Below, piece after piece: positions 15,599 to 22,989 of a stretch of 64,000 bases of DNA (the stretch's first letter is position 1; the number at the start of each line of letters is the position of its first letter). Below the pieces are notes generated by a model. That model did no database searches and was not told where the DNA came from. It worked only from the letters and a program-made list of their open reading frames with translations. The DNA is taken from assembly GCA_004558145.1 (NCBI GenBank), contig SFDQ01000001.1, forward strand, positions 1 to 64,000, given 5' to 3'. The DNA is from Oscillospiraceae bacterium. GTDB taxonomy: Bacteria; Bacillota_A; Clostridia; Oscillospirales; Ruminococcaceae. Made by a program: the position numbers and the translations under genes.

Positions 15599-16363
15599 TT
15601 ATTTATCCTTTTGCGCCACCAGCAGATAGCGATGGATCGTTCCCTCGATCACGCCGTTCCGGTCCAAAATCTCCTGGGCGCGGCACAGCCGCTCCCGGCA
15701 GGCATCCACCGAAAAGCCCGGGAATTCCCAGGGCAGCACGCGGGCGAACCACACCAGCGCCCCCACGTCCCAAAAGCGGATGGGGCGAAAGGCTTCCTCT
15801 CCGCGCACGACCCGCAGGCCGGCGCTTTTCGCCTCCCCGGCGGCACAGGCGAGCGTCTGCCGGGGGAAGGGCAGCGGCTGCTCGCCCAGCAGCAGTTCCA
15901 CCAGTTCCCGGTCGTTTTGCGCCCCCACCTGTTCGGTGATGAACATCCCGCCGGGCCGCAGCAGACGGCAGACCTCCGCCGGGTCATAGCTGCCGTGGCG
16001 GTTCAAGATCAAATCGAAGGCTCCGTCGGCAAAGGGCAGCGGGCCCCCGCCATCCGCCTGCTGAAACCGTATCCCCAGCGGGACGAGCCCATGGCGGCAG
16101 AGATCCGCGTTGGGCGGCCAGCCCTCGGTGGCGCTGGTCTTATTGCAGGGATGCCCCAGCGACAGCAAAAACTCCCCGCCGCCGGTGTCCATGTCCAAAA
16201 GTTCTTTGTCCGGCCGCAGAAATGTCCGCACCGCCTGCTCATAGTCCCAGGGCAGGTCCTGCTCTTCCTCATAGCGCCCGCGCAGGTGGGAAAAGTCCCA
16301 GCCCTTCATCCGCGCCGCGTCCTCTTCCCGCAGCCATTGGCGGTACAACTCTGTTCTGTTCAT
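15599..16363 (-). CDS. Class I SAM-dependent methyltransferase
   Basis: 254 residues. The Rossmann methyltransferase core begins at about residue 53 with LLDMDTGGGEFL (motif I), then LPFADGAFDLILNRH (about 107-121) and LLRPGGMFITEQVG (motif post-II). The long N-terminal helix region (MNRTELYRQW) and the C-terminal RFWDVGALVWFARVLPWEFPGF stretch match a group of small-molecule methyltransferases common in Firmicutes. The substrate is unknown. It is monocistronic, ending at a shared terminator. Confidence 0.82.
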   Translation of the reverse strand: MNRTELYRQWLREEDAARMKGWDFSHLRGRYEEEQDLPWDYEQAVRTFLRPDKELLDMDTGGGEFLLSLGHPCNKTSATEGWPPNADLCRHGLVPLGIRFQQADGGGPLPFADGAFDLILNRHGSYDPAEVCRLLRPGGMFITEQVGAQNDRELVELLLGEQPLPFPRQTLACAAGEAKSAGLRVVRGEEAFRPIRFWDVGALVWFARVLPWEFPGFSVDACRERLCRAQEILDRNGVIEGTIHRYLLVAQKDK

Positions 16364-16401
16364 TCAAAACCGCTCCTTTTCGTAGTCATCGTTCATACAA
16401 A

Positions 16402-16469
16402 TCGGTGCAGTTCCGCTGATAACAGTTTTTACTCGATGCAGTCTGCTATCAGACGTGTCACTGCACCGA
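16402..16469. repeat. Inverted repeat with three TCGRTGCAGT copies
   Basis: The decamer TCGGTGCAGT (16402) and its variant TCGATGCAGT (16433) face an inverted copy ACTGCACCGA (16460-16469). The left arm 16402-16425 and right arm 16443-16469 form an imperfect 25-base stem including GCTGATAACAG/CTGCTATCAG. It sits between the divergent methyltransferase and WYL genes, so it may be an operator cluster or a small hairpin element. Confidence 0.55.
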
Positions 16470-16577
16470 GTAATTACCTCGAAGAAGCGCCATTCTGACT
16501 TCACCGCCTTTCTGTTTTATGATACCACAGCGGAAGTTCGGAGACAAACATGACAGACAGCTGTCCAGTTCCTATGG

Positions 16578-16583
16578 TATAAT
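16578..16583 (+). promoter_or_regulatory. Extended -10 of the WYL-led operon
   Basis: TATAAT preceded by TGG, 32 bases upstream of the start at 16616; the -35 is weak. Confidence 0.5.
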
Positions 16584-16615
16584 ACAGGCAAGACACAGGA
16601 AAGGCGGCGGGGCGT

Positions 16616-17527
16616 ATGAAACTGGACCGGCTCATCGGCATCTTGTCCATCCTGCTCCAGCGGGAGAAGGTGACCGCGCCGGAATTGGCGGCGCGGTTCG
16701 AGGTGTCCCGCCGCACCATCCAGCGGGATGTGGAGGCCCTCTGCCGGGCGGGAATCCCCATCGCCACCGCGCAAGGGGCGGGCGGCGGCATCTCCATTCT
16801 GGAGAGCTACCGGGTGGACCGCACCCTCCTCACCGCGCCGGAGATGCAGGCCATCCTGGCGGGGCTGCGCAGTCTGGACAGCGTCAGCGGCACCCGCCGC
16901 TACGCCCAGCTGATGGAAAAGCTGTGTGCCGGGGCGGGCACGCTGGTGCCCGGCAGCGCCGACCTGCTCATCGACCTGTCCTCCTGGTACAAGGACAGCC
17001 TTGCCCCCAAGATCGAGCTGATACAGGACGCCATCCGCCGGCGGCGCACCGTCCGCTTTTGCTACTTCTCCCCCAAGGGGGAATCCCGGCGCACGGTGGA
17101 GCCCTGCTATCTGGTGTTCCACTGGTCGGCCTGGTACCTGTGGGGCCGCTGCCGCACCCGGGAGGACTACCGCCTCTTCAAACTGAACCGCATGACCGGG
17201 CTTTCCACGGGTGAGCCCTTCGAGCCCCACCCCGCGCCCCTGCCGGACCTTGCACCGGAACGGGTGTTCCCGGAAAAGTATCGGGTGACCGTCCTTTTTG
17301 ACCCTGCCTGGCGCTGGCGGCTGGTGGAGGAATACGGCGCGGACGGCCTCACCGAGGAACCGGACGGCCGCCTGCGGTTCACCGGCGGCTTTCCCGACGC
17401 GGACAGCGTGCTGGGCTGGGTGCTCACCTTTGGCGAAGGCGCGGAGCTGGTGGAGCCGGAGGAACTGCGCGAAAAGCTGCGCAGTCTGACCCGGTCGCTG
17501 GCCGAGCGCTATGAAGGGAGGAACTGA
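16616..17527 (+). CDS. HTH/WYL-domain transcriptional regulator (YafY type)
   Basis: 303 residues. An N-terminal DeoR-like winged helix-turn-helix (1-58, with FEVSRRTIQRDVEAL as recognition region) and GAGGG wing precede a WYL domain (about 135-215, with YFSPKGESRRTVEPCYLVFHWSAWYLWG) and a C-terminal WCX-like region. Such regulators bind small ligands or nucleic acid through the WYL domain and often control detoxification or DNA-damage genes. First gene of a tightly packed plus-strand operon to 19959; possible operators lie at 16402-16469. Confidence 0.88.
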   Translation: MKLDRLIGILSILLQREKVTAPELAARFEVSRRTIQRDVEALCRAGIPIATAQGAGGGISILESYRVDRTLLTAPEMQAILAGLRSLDSVSGTRRYAQLMEKLCAGAGTLVPGSADLLIDLSSWYKDSLAPKIELIQDAIRRRRTVRFCYFSPKGESRRTVEPCYLVFHWSAWYLWGRCRTREDYRLFKLNRMTGLSTGEPFEPHPAPLPDLAPERVFPEKYRVTVLFDPAWRWRLVEEYGADGLTEEPDGRLRFTGGFPDADSVLGWVLTFGEGAELVEPEELREKLRSLTRSLAERYEGRN

Positions 17528-17528
17528 G

Positions 17529-17852
17529 ATGGCATCCCATCCGGATTTTGTGGATTTCGTGGCCGACCAGCTGCGGGAGGCGGGGACCATCCGCAGCCGC
17601 AGGATGTTCGGTGAATACGGTCTTTACTGCGACGGGGTGTTCTTCGCCGTCATCTGTGATGACCAGTTCTTCGTAAAAATCACCCCCGAAGGCTTGAGCG
17701 CCTTCCCGGACCTGCCCAAGGCCCCGCCCTACGAGGGAGCCAGAGACTCCTTCCTGGTGGAGGATGTGGAGGACCGGGAGCGGATGACCGCCCTCGTGCG
17801 CATCACCTGCGAGGCGCTGAAAGCCTGTCCCCAGAGAAAAAGGAGGAAATGA
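17529..17852 (+). CDS. TfoX N-terminal domain protein
   Basis: 107 residues made up of the TfoX N-terminal domain: the RRMFGEYGLYCDGVFFAVICDDQFFVK core is diagnostic. In proteobacteria TfoX/Sxy acts in competence regulation; the stand-alone domain in Clostridia has no proven role. The ATG at 17529 follows GAAGGGAGG and was chosen over a codon 18 bases upstream inside the previous gene. It overlaps the next start by 4 bases (ATGA). Confidence 0.85.
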   Translation: MASHPDFVDFVADQLREAGTIRSRRMFGEYGLYCDGVFFAVICDDQFFVKITPEGLSAFPDLPKAPPYEGARDSFLVEDVEDRERMTALVRITCEALKACPQRKRRK

Positions 17853-18490
17853 CCATGCCCTTCGACTACAAAAAAGAATACAAGGAATTCTATCTTCCGC
17901 CCAAAGCGCCAAGCATCGTCACGGTGCCCGCCATGAATTTTCTGGCGGTGCGGGGGCAGGGCGACCCCAACCAGGAAGACGGCGCCTACAAAGAGGCACT
18001 GGGCCTGCTCTACGCCGTGGCCTTCACCATCAAGATGAGCAAGCTGGGCAAGCACAAGCTGGAAGGCTACTTCGACTATGTGGTGCCGCCGCTGGAGGGC
18101 CTGTGGTGGCAGGAGGGCGTGCACGGCGTAGACTACGCCCGCAAAGCCGATTTTCAGTGGATCAGCCTCATCCGCCTGCCGGAGTTCGTGACGGAAGAGG
18201 CGTTCCACTGGGCCATCCGCGAGGCCGCTGAAAAGAAGAAGCAGGATTTTTCCAGGGTGGAGTTCTTTTCCTGGGAAGAGGGGCTCTGCGTCCAGTGCAT
18301 GCACCTGGGCCCCTACGACGACGAGCCCGCCACCGTGGCGGCCATGGACGAATACGCCCGTGCCCAGGGGTATCTGCCGGACTTCAGCGAAAGCCGGTTC
18401 CATCACGAAATATATCTGAGCGACGTGCGCCGCTGCAAGCCGGAAAAGCTGAAAACGGTCATCCGGCAGCCGGTCAAGGGGATACTCTGA
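17849..18490 (+). CDS. GyrI-like small-molecule-binding protein
   Basis: 213 residues with the GyrI-like domain of stand-alone type: N-terminal FDYKKEYKEFYLPPKAPSIV, then NFLAVRGQGDPN and late QCMHLGPYDDEPATVAAM and RRCKPEKLKTVIRQPV. This family binds amphipathic or aromatic drugs, and some members hydrolyse cyanopyridine-like compounds. Cytoplasmic. Coupled by ATGA to the gene before it and by TGATG to the acetyltransferase after it, suggesting a role in drug or xenobiotic response. Confidence 0.85.
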   Translation: MTMPFDYKKEYKEFYLPPKAPSIVTVPAMNFLAVRGQGDPNQEDGAYKEALGLLYAVAFTIKMSKLGKHKLEGYFDYVVPPLEGLWWQEGVHGVDYARKADFQWISLIRLPEFVTEEAFHWAIREAAEKKKQDFSRVEFFSWEEGLCVQCMHLGPYDDEPATVAAMDEYARAQGYLPDFSESRFHHEIYLSDVRRCKPEKLKTVIRQPVKGIL

Positions 18491-19008
18491 TGCGGGAGAT
18501 TTGTGTGAAGATTCGCAAGATGCGGCCGGATGAAATCGAACTTCTGCGAGAATTTCTCTACCAAGCCATCTACCTGCCCAAAGGTGTAGAGCCGCCTCCC
18601 CGGTCTGTTCTGGATCTGCCCCAGCTGCGGGTCTACATAGACGGGTTCGGCACACGAGCCGGAGACTGTTGTGTGGTTGCCGAAGCGGGGACTAAGCTTG
18701 TCGGTGCCGCATGGAGCCGGATCATGGAGGATTACGGCCACATCGACGACCATACGCCTTCCCTGGCTGTTTCGGTATTGTCGGAACATCGCGGGCGGGG
18801 CATTGGCACCTGCCTTTTGGAAACTTTGTTGGGTTGCCTTCAAGAGGCCGGGTATCCGCAGGTATCCCTGTCGGTTCAAAAGGACAATCCCGCACTGCAT
18901 TTGTATCTGCGGAAAGGTTTTGCGATTTTGGATGAACAGGGCACTGAATTTTTGATGCTGCGGCCTCTGCAAAAGGGCGCAGATGAGACCGGGGAGGTGT
19001 GGCAATGA
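18490..19008 (+). CDS. GNAT-family N-acetyltransferase
   Basis: 172 residues with the GNAT fold: N-terminal KIRKMRPDEIELLREFL, beta strand LAVSVLSEHRGRGIGTCLLETLL (acetyl-CoA motif Q/RxxGxG/A) and the C-terminal NPALHLYLRKGFAIL. It should transfer an acetyl group from acetyl-CoA to an amine; the substrate is not predictable. The start overlaps the previous stop by one base. Base use here is slightly less GC-rich than in its neighbours. Confidence 0.87.
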   Translation: MREICVKIRKMRPDEIELLREFLYQAIYLPKGVEPPPRSVLDLPQLRVYIDGFGTRAGDCCVVAEAGTKLVGAAWSRIMEDYGHIDDHTPSLAVSVLSEHRGRGIGTCLLETLLGCLQEAGYPQVSLSVQKDNPALHLYLRKGFAILDEQGTEFLMLRPLQKGADETGEVWQ

Positions 19009-19556
19009 AAGGTTTTGTTCGAGCGGAACCTGGTTTCTCCCTCTGCGGCCTTGCCTGCCTGCTCTGCCCCATGCAGGTGGGCGGATACTGCCCGGGCTGC
19101 GGCGGCGGGGCGGGCAACCAGAGCTGCGCCATTGCCCGGTGTTCGCTGGAGCAGGGCGGGCCGGAGTTTTGCAGCGAATGTGCCGCCTACCCCTGCGCCC
19201 GGTACGACGAGTTCGACGCGGCGGATTCCTTTGTGCCCCACAGCCGCCGGGCCGCCGATTTGGCCCGGGCCGGGGAGATGGGGCTGGACGCCTGGCTGAC
19301 CCTGCTGCGGCAAAAGCGCGCCGTTCTGGACCAGCTGCTGGCGGACTGGAACGACGGCCGCCGAAAGTCTCTCTACTGCGCGGCCGCCTATCTGCTGGAG
19401 CCGGAGGCCCTGCACCGGGTGATGGAGGCGCTGGCCGCCCAAAGCGGTCTGGCCGCCGCGCCTGCAAAAGAGCGGGCCCAGGCCGCCGCCGCGCTGCTGC
19501 AAACGGAGGCGGACCGGGCGGGCATCAGCCTGAAGCTGAACAAGGGAAAGGGGTGA
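19005..19556 (+). CDS. DUF3795 Cys-rich protein
   Basis: 183 residues. The N-terminal half is Cys-rich: CGLACLLCPM, YCPGCGGG, SCAIARC and FCSECAAYPC, the layout of DUF3795 proteins, suggesting metal binding. The C-terminal half is helical and Ala-rich. Function unknown. The ATG at 19005 was chosen over the GTG two codons upstream because it gives ATGA overlap and proper spacing to GGGGAGG. Confidence 0.8.
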   Translation: MKGFVRAEPGFSLCGLACLLCPMQVGGYCPGCGGGAGNQSCAIARCSLEQGGPEFCSECAAYPCARYDEFDAADSFVPHSRRAADLARAGEMGLDAWLTLLRQKRAVLDQLLADWNDGRRKSLYCAAAYLLEPEALHRVMEALAAQSGLAAAPAKERAQAAAALLQTEADRAGISLKLNKGKG

Positions 19557-19560
19557 GCGA

Positions 19561-19959
19561 ATGGCAACGTCACAAGTGACGGCGGAGTTCTCCTGCCCGG
19601 TGGAAACCTTATGGCACACCGTGACCGACCTGGAGCACACCGCCTGGCGCAGCGACATCGAGCGGGTAGAGATTTTGGGCACGGCCCACTTTGTGGAGCA
19701 CACCCGCAGCGGCTATGCCACCCGCTTCACGGTCACCGCCTGCGAGGCGCTCCGCCTTTGGGCCTTCACCATGGAGAACGGCAATATGTCCGGCGCCTGG
19801 GAAGGGCATTTTGAAGGAACGGCGAATGGCTCCCGCCTGGTCTGCACCGAGACCGTCAACGCAAAGCGCTGGTGGATGCGCCCCTTCGTGCCCGGCTATC
19901 TGAAGCGGCAGCAGGCGCTGTATCTGAACGACCTGCGCCGCGCACTTTCCGACAAATGA
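19561..19959 (+). CDS. SRPBCC-family protein
   Basis: 132 residues with the START/Bet v1-like (SRPBCC) pattern: an initial VTAEFSCPVETLWHTVTDLEHTAWRSDI and a C-terminal long helix after WWMRPFVPGYLKRQQ. These form a ligand-binding cavity; many are annotated as polyketide cyclase/dehydrase-like without known activity. Last gene of the operon beginning at 16616, ending at a strong terminator. Confidence 0.82.
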   Translation: MATSQVTAEFSCPVETLWHTVTDLEHTAWRSDIERVEILGTAHFVEHTRSGYATRFTVTACEALRLWAFTMENGNMSGAWEGHFEGTANGSRLVCTETVNAKRWWMRPFVPGYLKRQQALYLNDLRRALSDK

Positions 19960-19961
19960 AA

Positions 19962-19989
19962 AAGCGCCCCCGGCAGATGCCGGGGGCGC
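19962..19989. terminator. Bidirectional terminator
   Basis: AGCGCCCCCGGC-AGAT-GCCGGGGGCGCT, a perfect 12-base stem between convergent genes, with A residues before and a T-rich run after. Confidence 0.85.
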
Positions 19990-19993
19990 TAAC

Positions 19994-20752
19994 TTATTTT
20001 GCCCAGTGCTCCACCGCGTCCCGCAGGAACTGCGCGCAGCCCGGCACCGCCCGGTCGTAGTAGGCGGTGAACCGCTCGTCCAGCACATACAGCTGGGCGA
20101 TGCCCCGGTGCTTTTGGGCCATCAGGCCCTTCACCGTCACCGCCAGCCAGCGGCGGTGCAGGTCATAAAGTTCCCTGCCCTCTTCGCTGTCGGGCCCAAG
20201 GCCCGCTTTCACCGCGGCTTCCAGTCTCTGACGCAGTTCCGCGTCCAGCGCGTTCCACGCGTCGTACTGCTCCTGCGTCAGGCCCATCAAACCGGCGTTG
20301 GCGGCGTCCACTTCCCCGTCGCCGTATTTGGCCCGGGCCTCTTTGCCGTGGGCGGCCTCGTTTTCCGCCACCAGCTTCGCTTTCAGGGCGGCAAATTTCT
20401 TTTCGTCCTCCATAGGCTCCTTCCTTTCTTCGCTGCCGATGGTCTCTTCCACCGACCGTATCAGGTCTTCCAGCCGGGCCTTCTGCGCCTGCAAGGCAGC
20501 CAGATGCTGCCGCAGGGCGGCCAGCCGGTCGAAGGAGGGCGCGTCCAGACATTCCCGGATGCGGGCCAGCTCCACCCCGAGGGCCCGGTAAAACAGGATG
20601 TCCTGCAGACGGTCCACCTGGGCCGGGCCGTAATAGCGGTATCCGCTCTCGGCCACCCGGCCGGGCTTCAGCAGGCCGATCTCGTCGTACCAGCGCAGGG
20701 TGCGGGTGGACACCCCCGACAGGCGCGACAGTTCATGGATGGAATATTCCAT
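19994..20752 (-). CDS. MerR-family regulator with TipAS-like domain
   Basis: 252 residues. N-terminal MerR winged helix (YSIHELSRLSGVSTRTLRWYDEIGLLKP) with dimerisation coiled coil (about 75-115), then a TipAS-like antibiotic-recognition domain (about 130-250). TipA proteins trap thiopeptide or other multidrug ligands and activate export or sequestration genes. The gene is monocistronic, and its target is not obvious; the upstream XRE gene is on the same strand. Confidence 0.87.
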   Translation of the reverse strand: MEYSIHELSRLSGVSTRTLRWYDEIGLLKPGRVAESGYRYYGPAQVDRLQDILFYRALGVELARIRECLDAPSFDRLAALRQHLAALQAQKARLEDLIRSVEETIGSEERKEPMEDEKKFAALKAKLVAENEAAHGKEARAKYGDGEVDAANAGLMGLTQEQYDAWNALDAELRQRLEAAVKAGLGPDSEEGRELYDLHRRWLAVTVKGLMAQKHRGIAQLYVLDERFTAYYDRAVPGCAQFLRDAVEHWAK

Positions 20753-20834
20753 GCTGTTCCCTCCTTCCTGCTATCAGTGTAGCAGTTGACGGTACGGCAG
20801 AGTCAAGGGGAAAACGAAAAAATTTCCGGCTGGT

Positions 20835-21611
20835 TCAGCCCGGGTCATAGGTGCTGAGCGCCTCGCTCAATTGCGGGAGCCACGCGGGGCCGTCGTACTG
20901 GGCATCCGGAGCGCAGATCTCCATCAGCTCCACCTTTCCGTTCCGCCAGGTGCCCCGGCAGGTGAGCAGGTAGGTGAGCTGCCCCTGCCGCACCGTCAGC
21001 TCCAATTCGGTGAAGAGGAACATGTCGTCCAGCCGGGTGCGGCTGAAACTTGCCCTGGCGTCCCGGATGAGCACGTCCTGCTCTCTGAGTTCCTCCAGCG
21101 CCTCGTACACGCCGCCGGCATTGCCGATGCAGCGCTCTATCCCCTCTTTGTCGTAGTTCTCCAGCGCCCGGGCGGCGCTGCGGGCGCACAGCCACGCGGG
21201 GATGCACCGCCAGGCGAATCCGTCGCCGCCCACCGTTCCGTTCAAGACCGGCAGGGCGAGCAGCAGCGCCAGGCAGACGCATACCACCGCCAGCAGGCTC
21301 CACTTGCGCATGGTCTTCTTCTTTTGGGCGAGCTCCTGCTCCGAATACCGAAGCACCTCTTTCACGGCGCTGTCGATATTTTCCGGGCACGGCTCTGCCT
21401 GCGCCCGGGCCCCGGAGATGAGTTCCAGCACGGTGACGTCCAGCGCCTGCGCCAGCGGTTCCAGCAGGGCGATGTCCGGGGCGCACAGCCCCCGCTCCCA
21501 TTTTGAGACCGCCCGGTCGGTCACGTTCAGGCGCTGGGCCAGCTCCTTCTGGGTCAGCTTCTTTTCCTTGCGCAGCGTTCGTATCAGTGCGCCGGTGGCT
21601 TCGTTGTTCAT
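20835..21611 (-). CDS. XRE-type regulator with membrane anchor
   Basis: 258 residues. A Cro/CI helix-turn-helix at 7-62 (LTQKELAQRLNVTDRAVSKWERG) is followed by a linker, a single membrane span (about 105-125, ahead of which lies KKKTMRK) and an extracytoplasmic domain with paired Cys residues but no known family. Such anchored XRE proteins are frequent in Clostridia and may relay an envelope signal to the promoter they bind. Target unknown. Confidence 0.8.
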   Translation of the reverse strand: MNNEATGALIRTLRKEKKLTQKELAQRLNVTDRAVSKWERGLCAPDIALLEPLAQALDVTVLELISGARAQAEPCPENIDSAVKEVLRYSEQELAQKKKTMRKWSLLAVVCVCLALLLALPVLNGTVGGDGFAWRCIPAWLCARSAARALENYDKEGIERCIGNAGGVYEALEELREQDVLIRDARASFSRTRLDDMFLFTELELTVRQGQLTYLLTCRGTWRNGKVELMEICAPDAQYDGPAWLPQLSEALSTYDPG

Positions 21612-21727
21612 CCCTCGACCCTCCCTTTCGCCTCTATTATACCCCTGCGCCGCCCTTCCCGCACCAAACCACTGGTTGAGTGCGGGGCGTGCCCTGTTTT
21701 TCTCCGCGTCTTTTCGCGGCCGCCGCT

Positions 21728-21756
21728 TGTTGCGCTTCGGATTTCATATTACAATA
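21728..21756 (+). promoter_or_regulatory. Promoter of the UPF0178 gene
   Basis: TTGTTG, 17-base spacer, TACAAT, 35 bases before the start. Confidence 0.6.
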
Positions 21757-21790
21757 GAACCAGTCAAGAGAGCAAGAAAGGAGGAGCGCC

Positions 21791-22237
21791 ATGCCCACTG
21801 TATTGATCGACGCGGACGGCTGCCCGGTGGTGGACCTGACCATCCGCGTCTGCAAAGGCCATGGGGTGCCGGTGCTCATTCTCTGCGACACGGCCCACCG
21901 CATCGAACGGGCCGGCGCTGAAACGCTGGTGTTCGACAAAGGCGCGGACAGCGTGGATTTCGCCCTGGTCAACCGGGTGAAAGCCGGGGACATCGTGGTC
22001 ACCCAGGACTACGGCCTTGCCAGCATGTGTCTGGCCCGCCGGGCCCGGGTGCTGAACCAGAACGGACTGGAATACACCGCGGGCAACATCGACGCGCTGC
22101 TGGAGCGCCGCTGGCAGAACAAAAAGCTCCTCCGGGCCGGCAAGCACCCGAAGGGGCCAGCCAGGCGCACGAAGGAGCAGGACGCAGCCTTTGCAAAAGC
22201 CTTGGAAGAGATATTGCGCGGCACCGCCGCGCTGTGA
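21791..22237 (+). CDS. YaiI/YqxD family (UPF0178) protein
   Basis: 148 residues, the full length of the UPF0178/DUF188 family. The typical start VLIDADGCPVV, the segment LVFDKGADSVDFALVNRVKAGDIVVTQDYGLA and late RTKEQDAAF motif are present. The fold is related to PIN/NYN nucleases, and the conserved acids (DAD, D in GADSVD, TQD) could bind metal, but no activity is proven. ATG after AAAGGAGG. Confidence 0.87.
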   Translation: MPTVLIDADGCPVVDLTIRVCKGHGVPVLILCDTAHRIERAGAETLVFDKGADSVDFALVNRVKAGDIVVTQDYGLASMCLARRARVLNQNGLEYTAGNIDALLERRWQNKKLLRAGKHPKGPARRTKEQDAAFAKALEEILRGTAAL

Positions 22238-22265
22238 TGTTTCCCGAAAAAGGGAGGGATGCACG

Positions 22266-22958
22266 ATGCACACATTCACCGCATGCGGCAGGACCGTGAC
22301 CGTTTTTCCCGCCGGCGTGCCGGACGCGCCGGTGGTCTTTCTGAACACCTTCGGGGACGAAGGCCAAAAGGTCTTTGAGGCGCTGGCCGACGGCGGCTGC
22401 CCGCCGCTCTCGCTGGTGGCCGTCGGCGGCCTGGATTGGGACCGGGACATGGCCCCCTGGAGCTGCCCCGCCGTGTTCAAAAACGCCGCGCCCTTCACCG
22501 GCGGCGCGGGTGAATACCTGCGGCTCCTGGTCGGGACCATCCTGCCCACGGCGGAGGCAACGCTGGCCGGCACTCCCCGCTGGCGCGGGATCGCGGGCTA
22601 TTCCCTGGCGGGGCTGTTCGCGCTGTACGCCCTGTATGAGACGGACGCATTCTCCCGCGCGGCCAGCGTATCCGGCTCGCTTTGGTTCCCCGGGTTCCGG
22701 GAATTTGTTTTCTCCCGCGAGCCCCTGCGCCGGCCGGACCGTCTTTACTTCTCCGTGGGCGACAAAGAAAGCAAAACGCGCAACCCCGTGCTGCAAACGG
22801 TGCAGGAGAACACCGAGGCGCTCTGCGGGTTTTACCGCGGCAAGGGCGTTTGCACAACGTTTCAGCTGAACCCCGGCGGGCACCATGAGCACCCGGCCCA
22901 GAGGACGGCGGCGGGCATTCAATGGCTGGCGAAAGGTGAAGACGCACCGACTTTTTGA
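22266..22958 (+). CDS. Alpha/beta-hydrolase, putative esterase
   Basis: 230 residues. A nucleophile elbow GYSLAG (about 108-113), catalytic-type Asp near VGDKES and His in PGGHHEHP complete the expected triad. The shape matches the putative esterase group (IroE/Fes and YbbA-like) that cleaves siderophore or other acyl esters. No signal peptide, so cytoplasmic. The ATG at 22266 follows GGAGGG. It stands 28 bases after the UPF0178 gene, likely in the same transcript. Confidence 0.78.
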   Translation: MHTFTACGRTVTVFPAGVPDAPVVFLNTFGDEGQKVFEALADGGCPPLSLVAVGGLDWDRDMAPWSCPAVFKNAAPFTGGAGEYLRLLVGTILPTAEATLAGTPRWRGIAGYSLAGLFALYALYETDAFSRAASVSGSLWFPGFREFVFSREPLRRPDRLYFSVGDKESKTRNPVLQTVQENTEALCGFYRGKGVCTTFQLNPGGHHEHPAQRTAAGIQWLAKGEDAPTF

Positions 22959-22989
22959 GCGCGTTTTTTCCGCACGCATCAAAGCGTCG

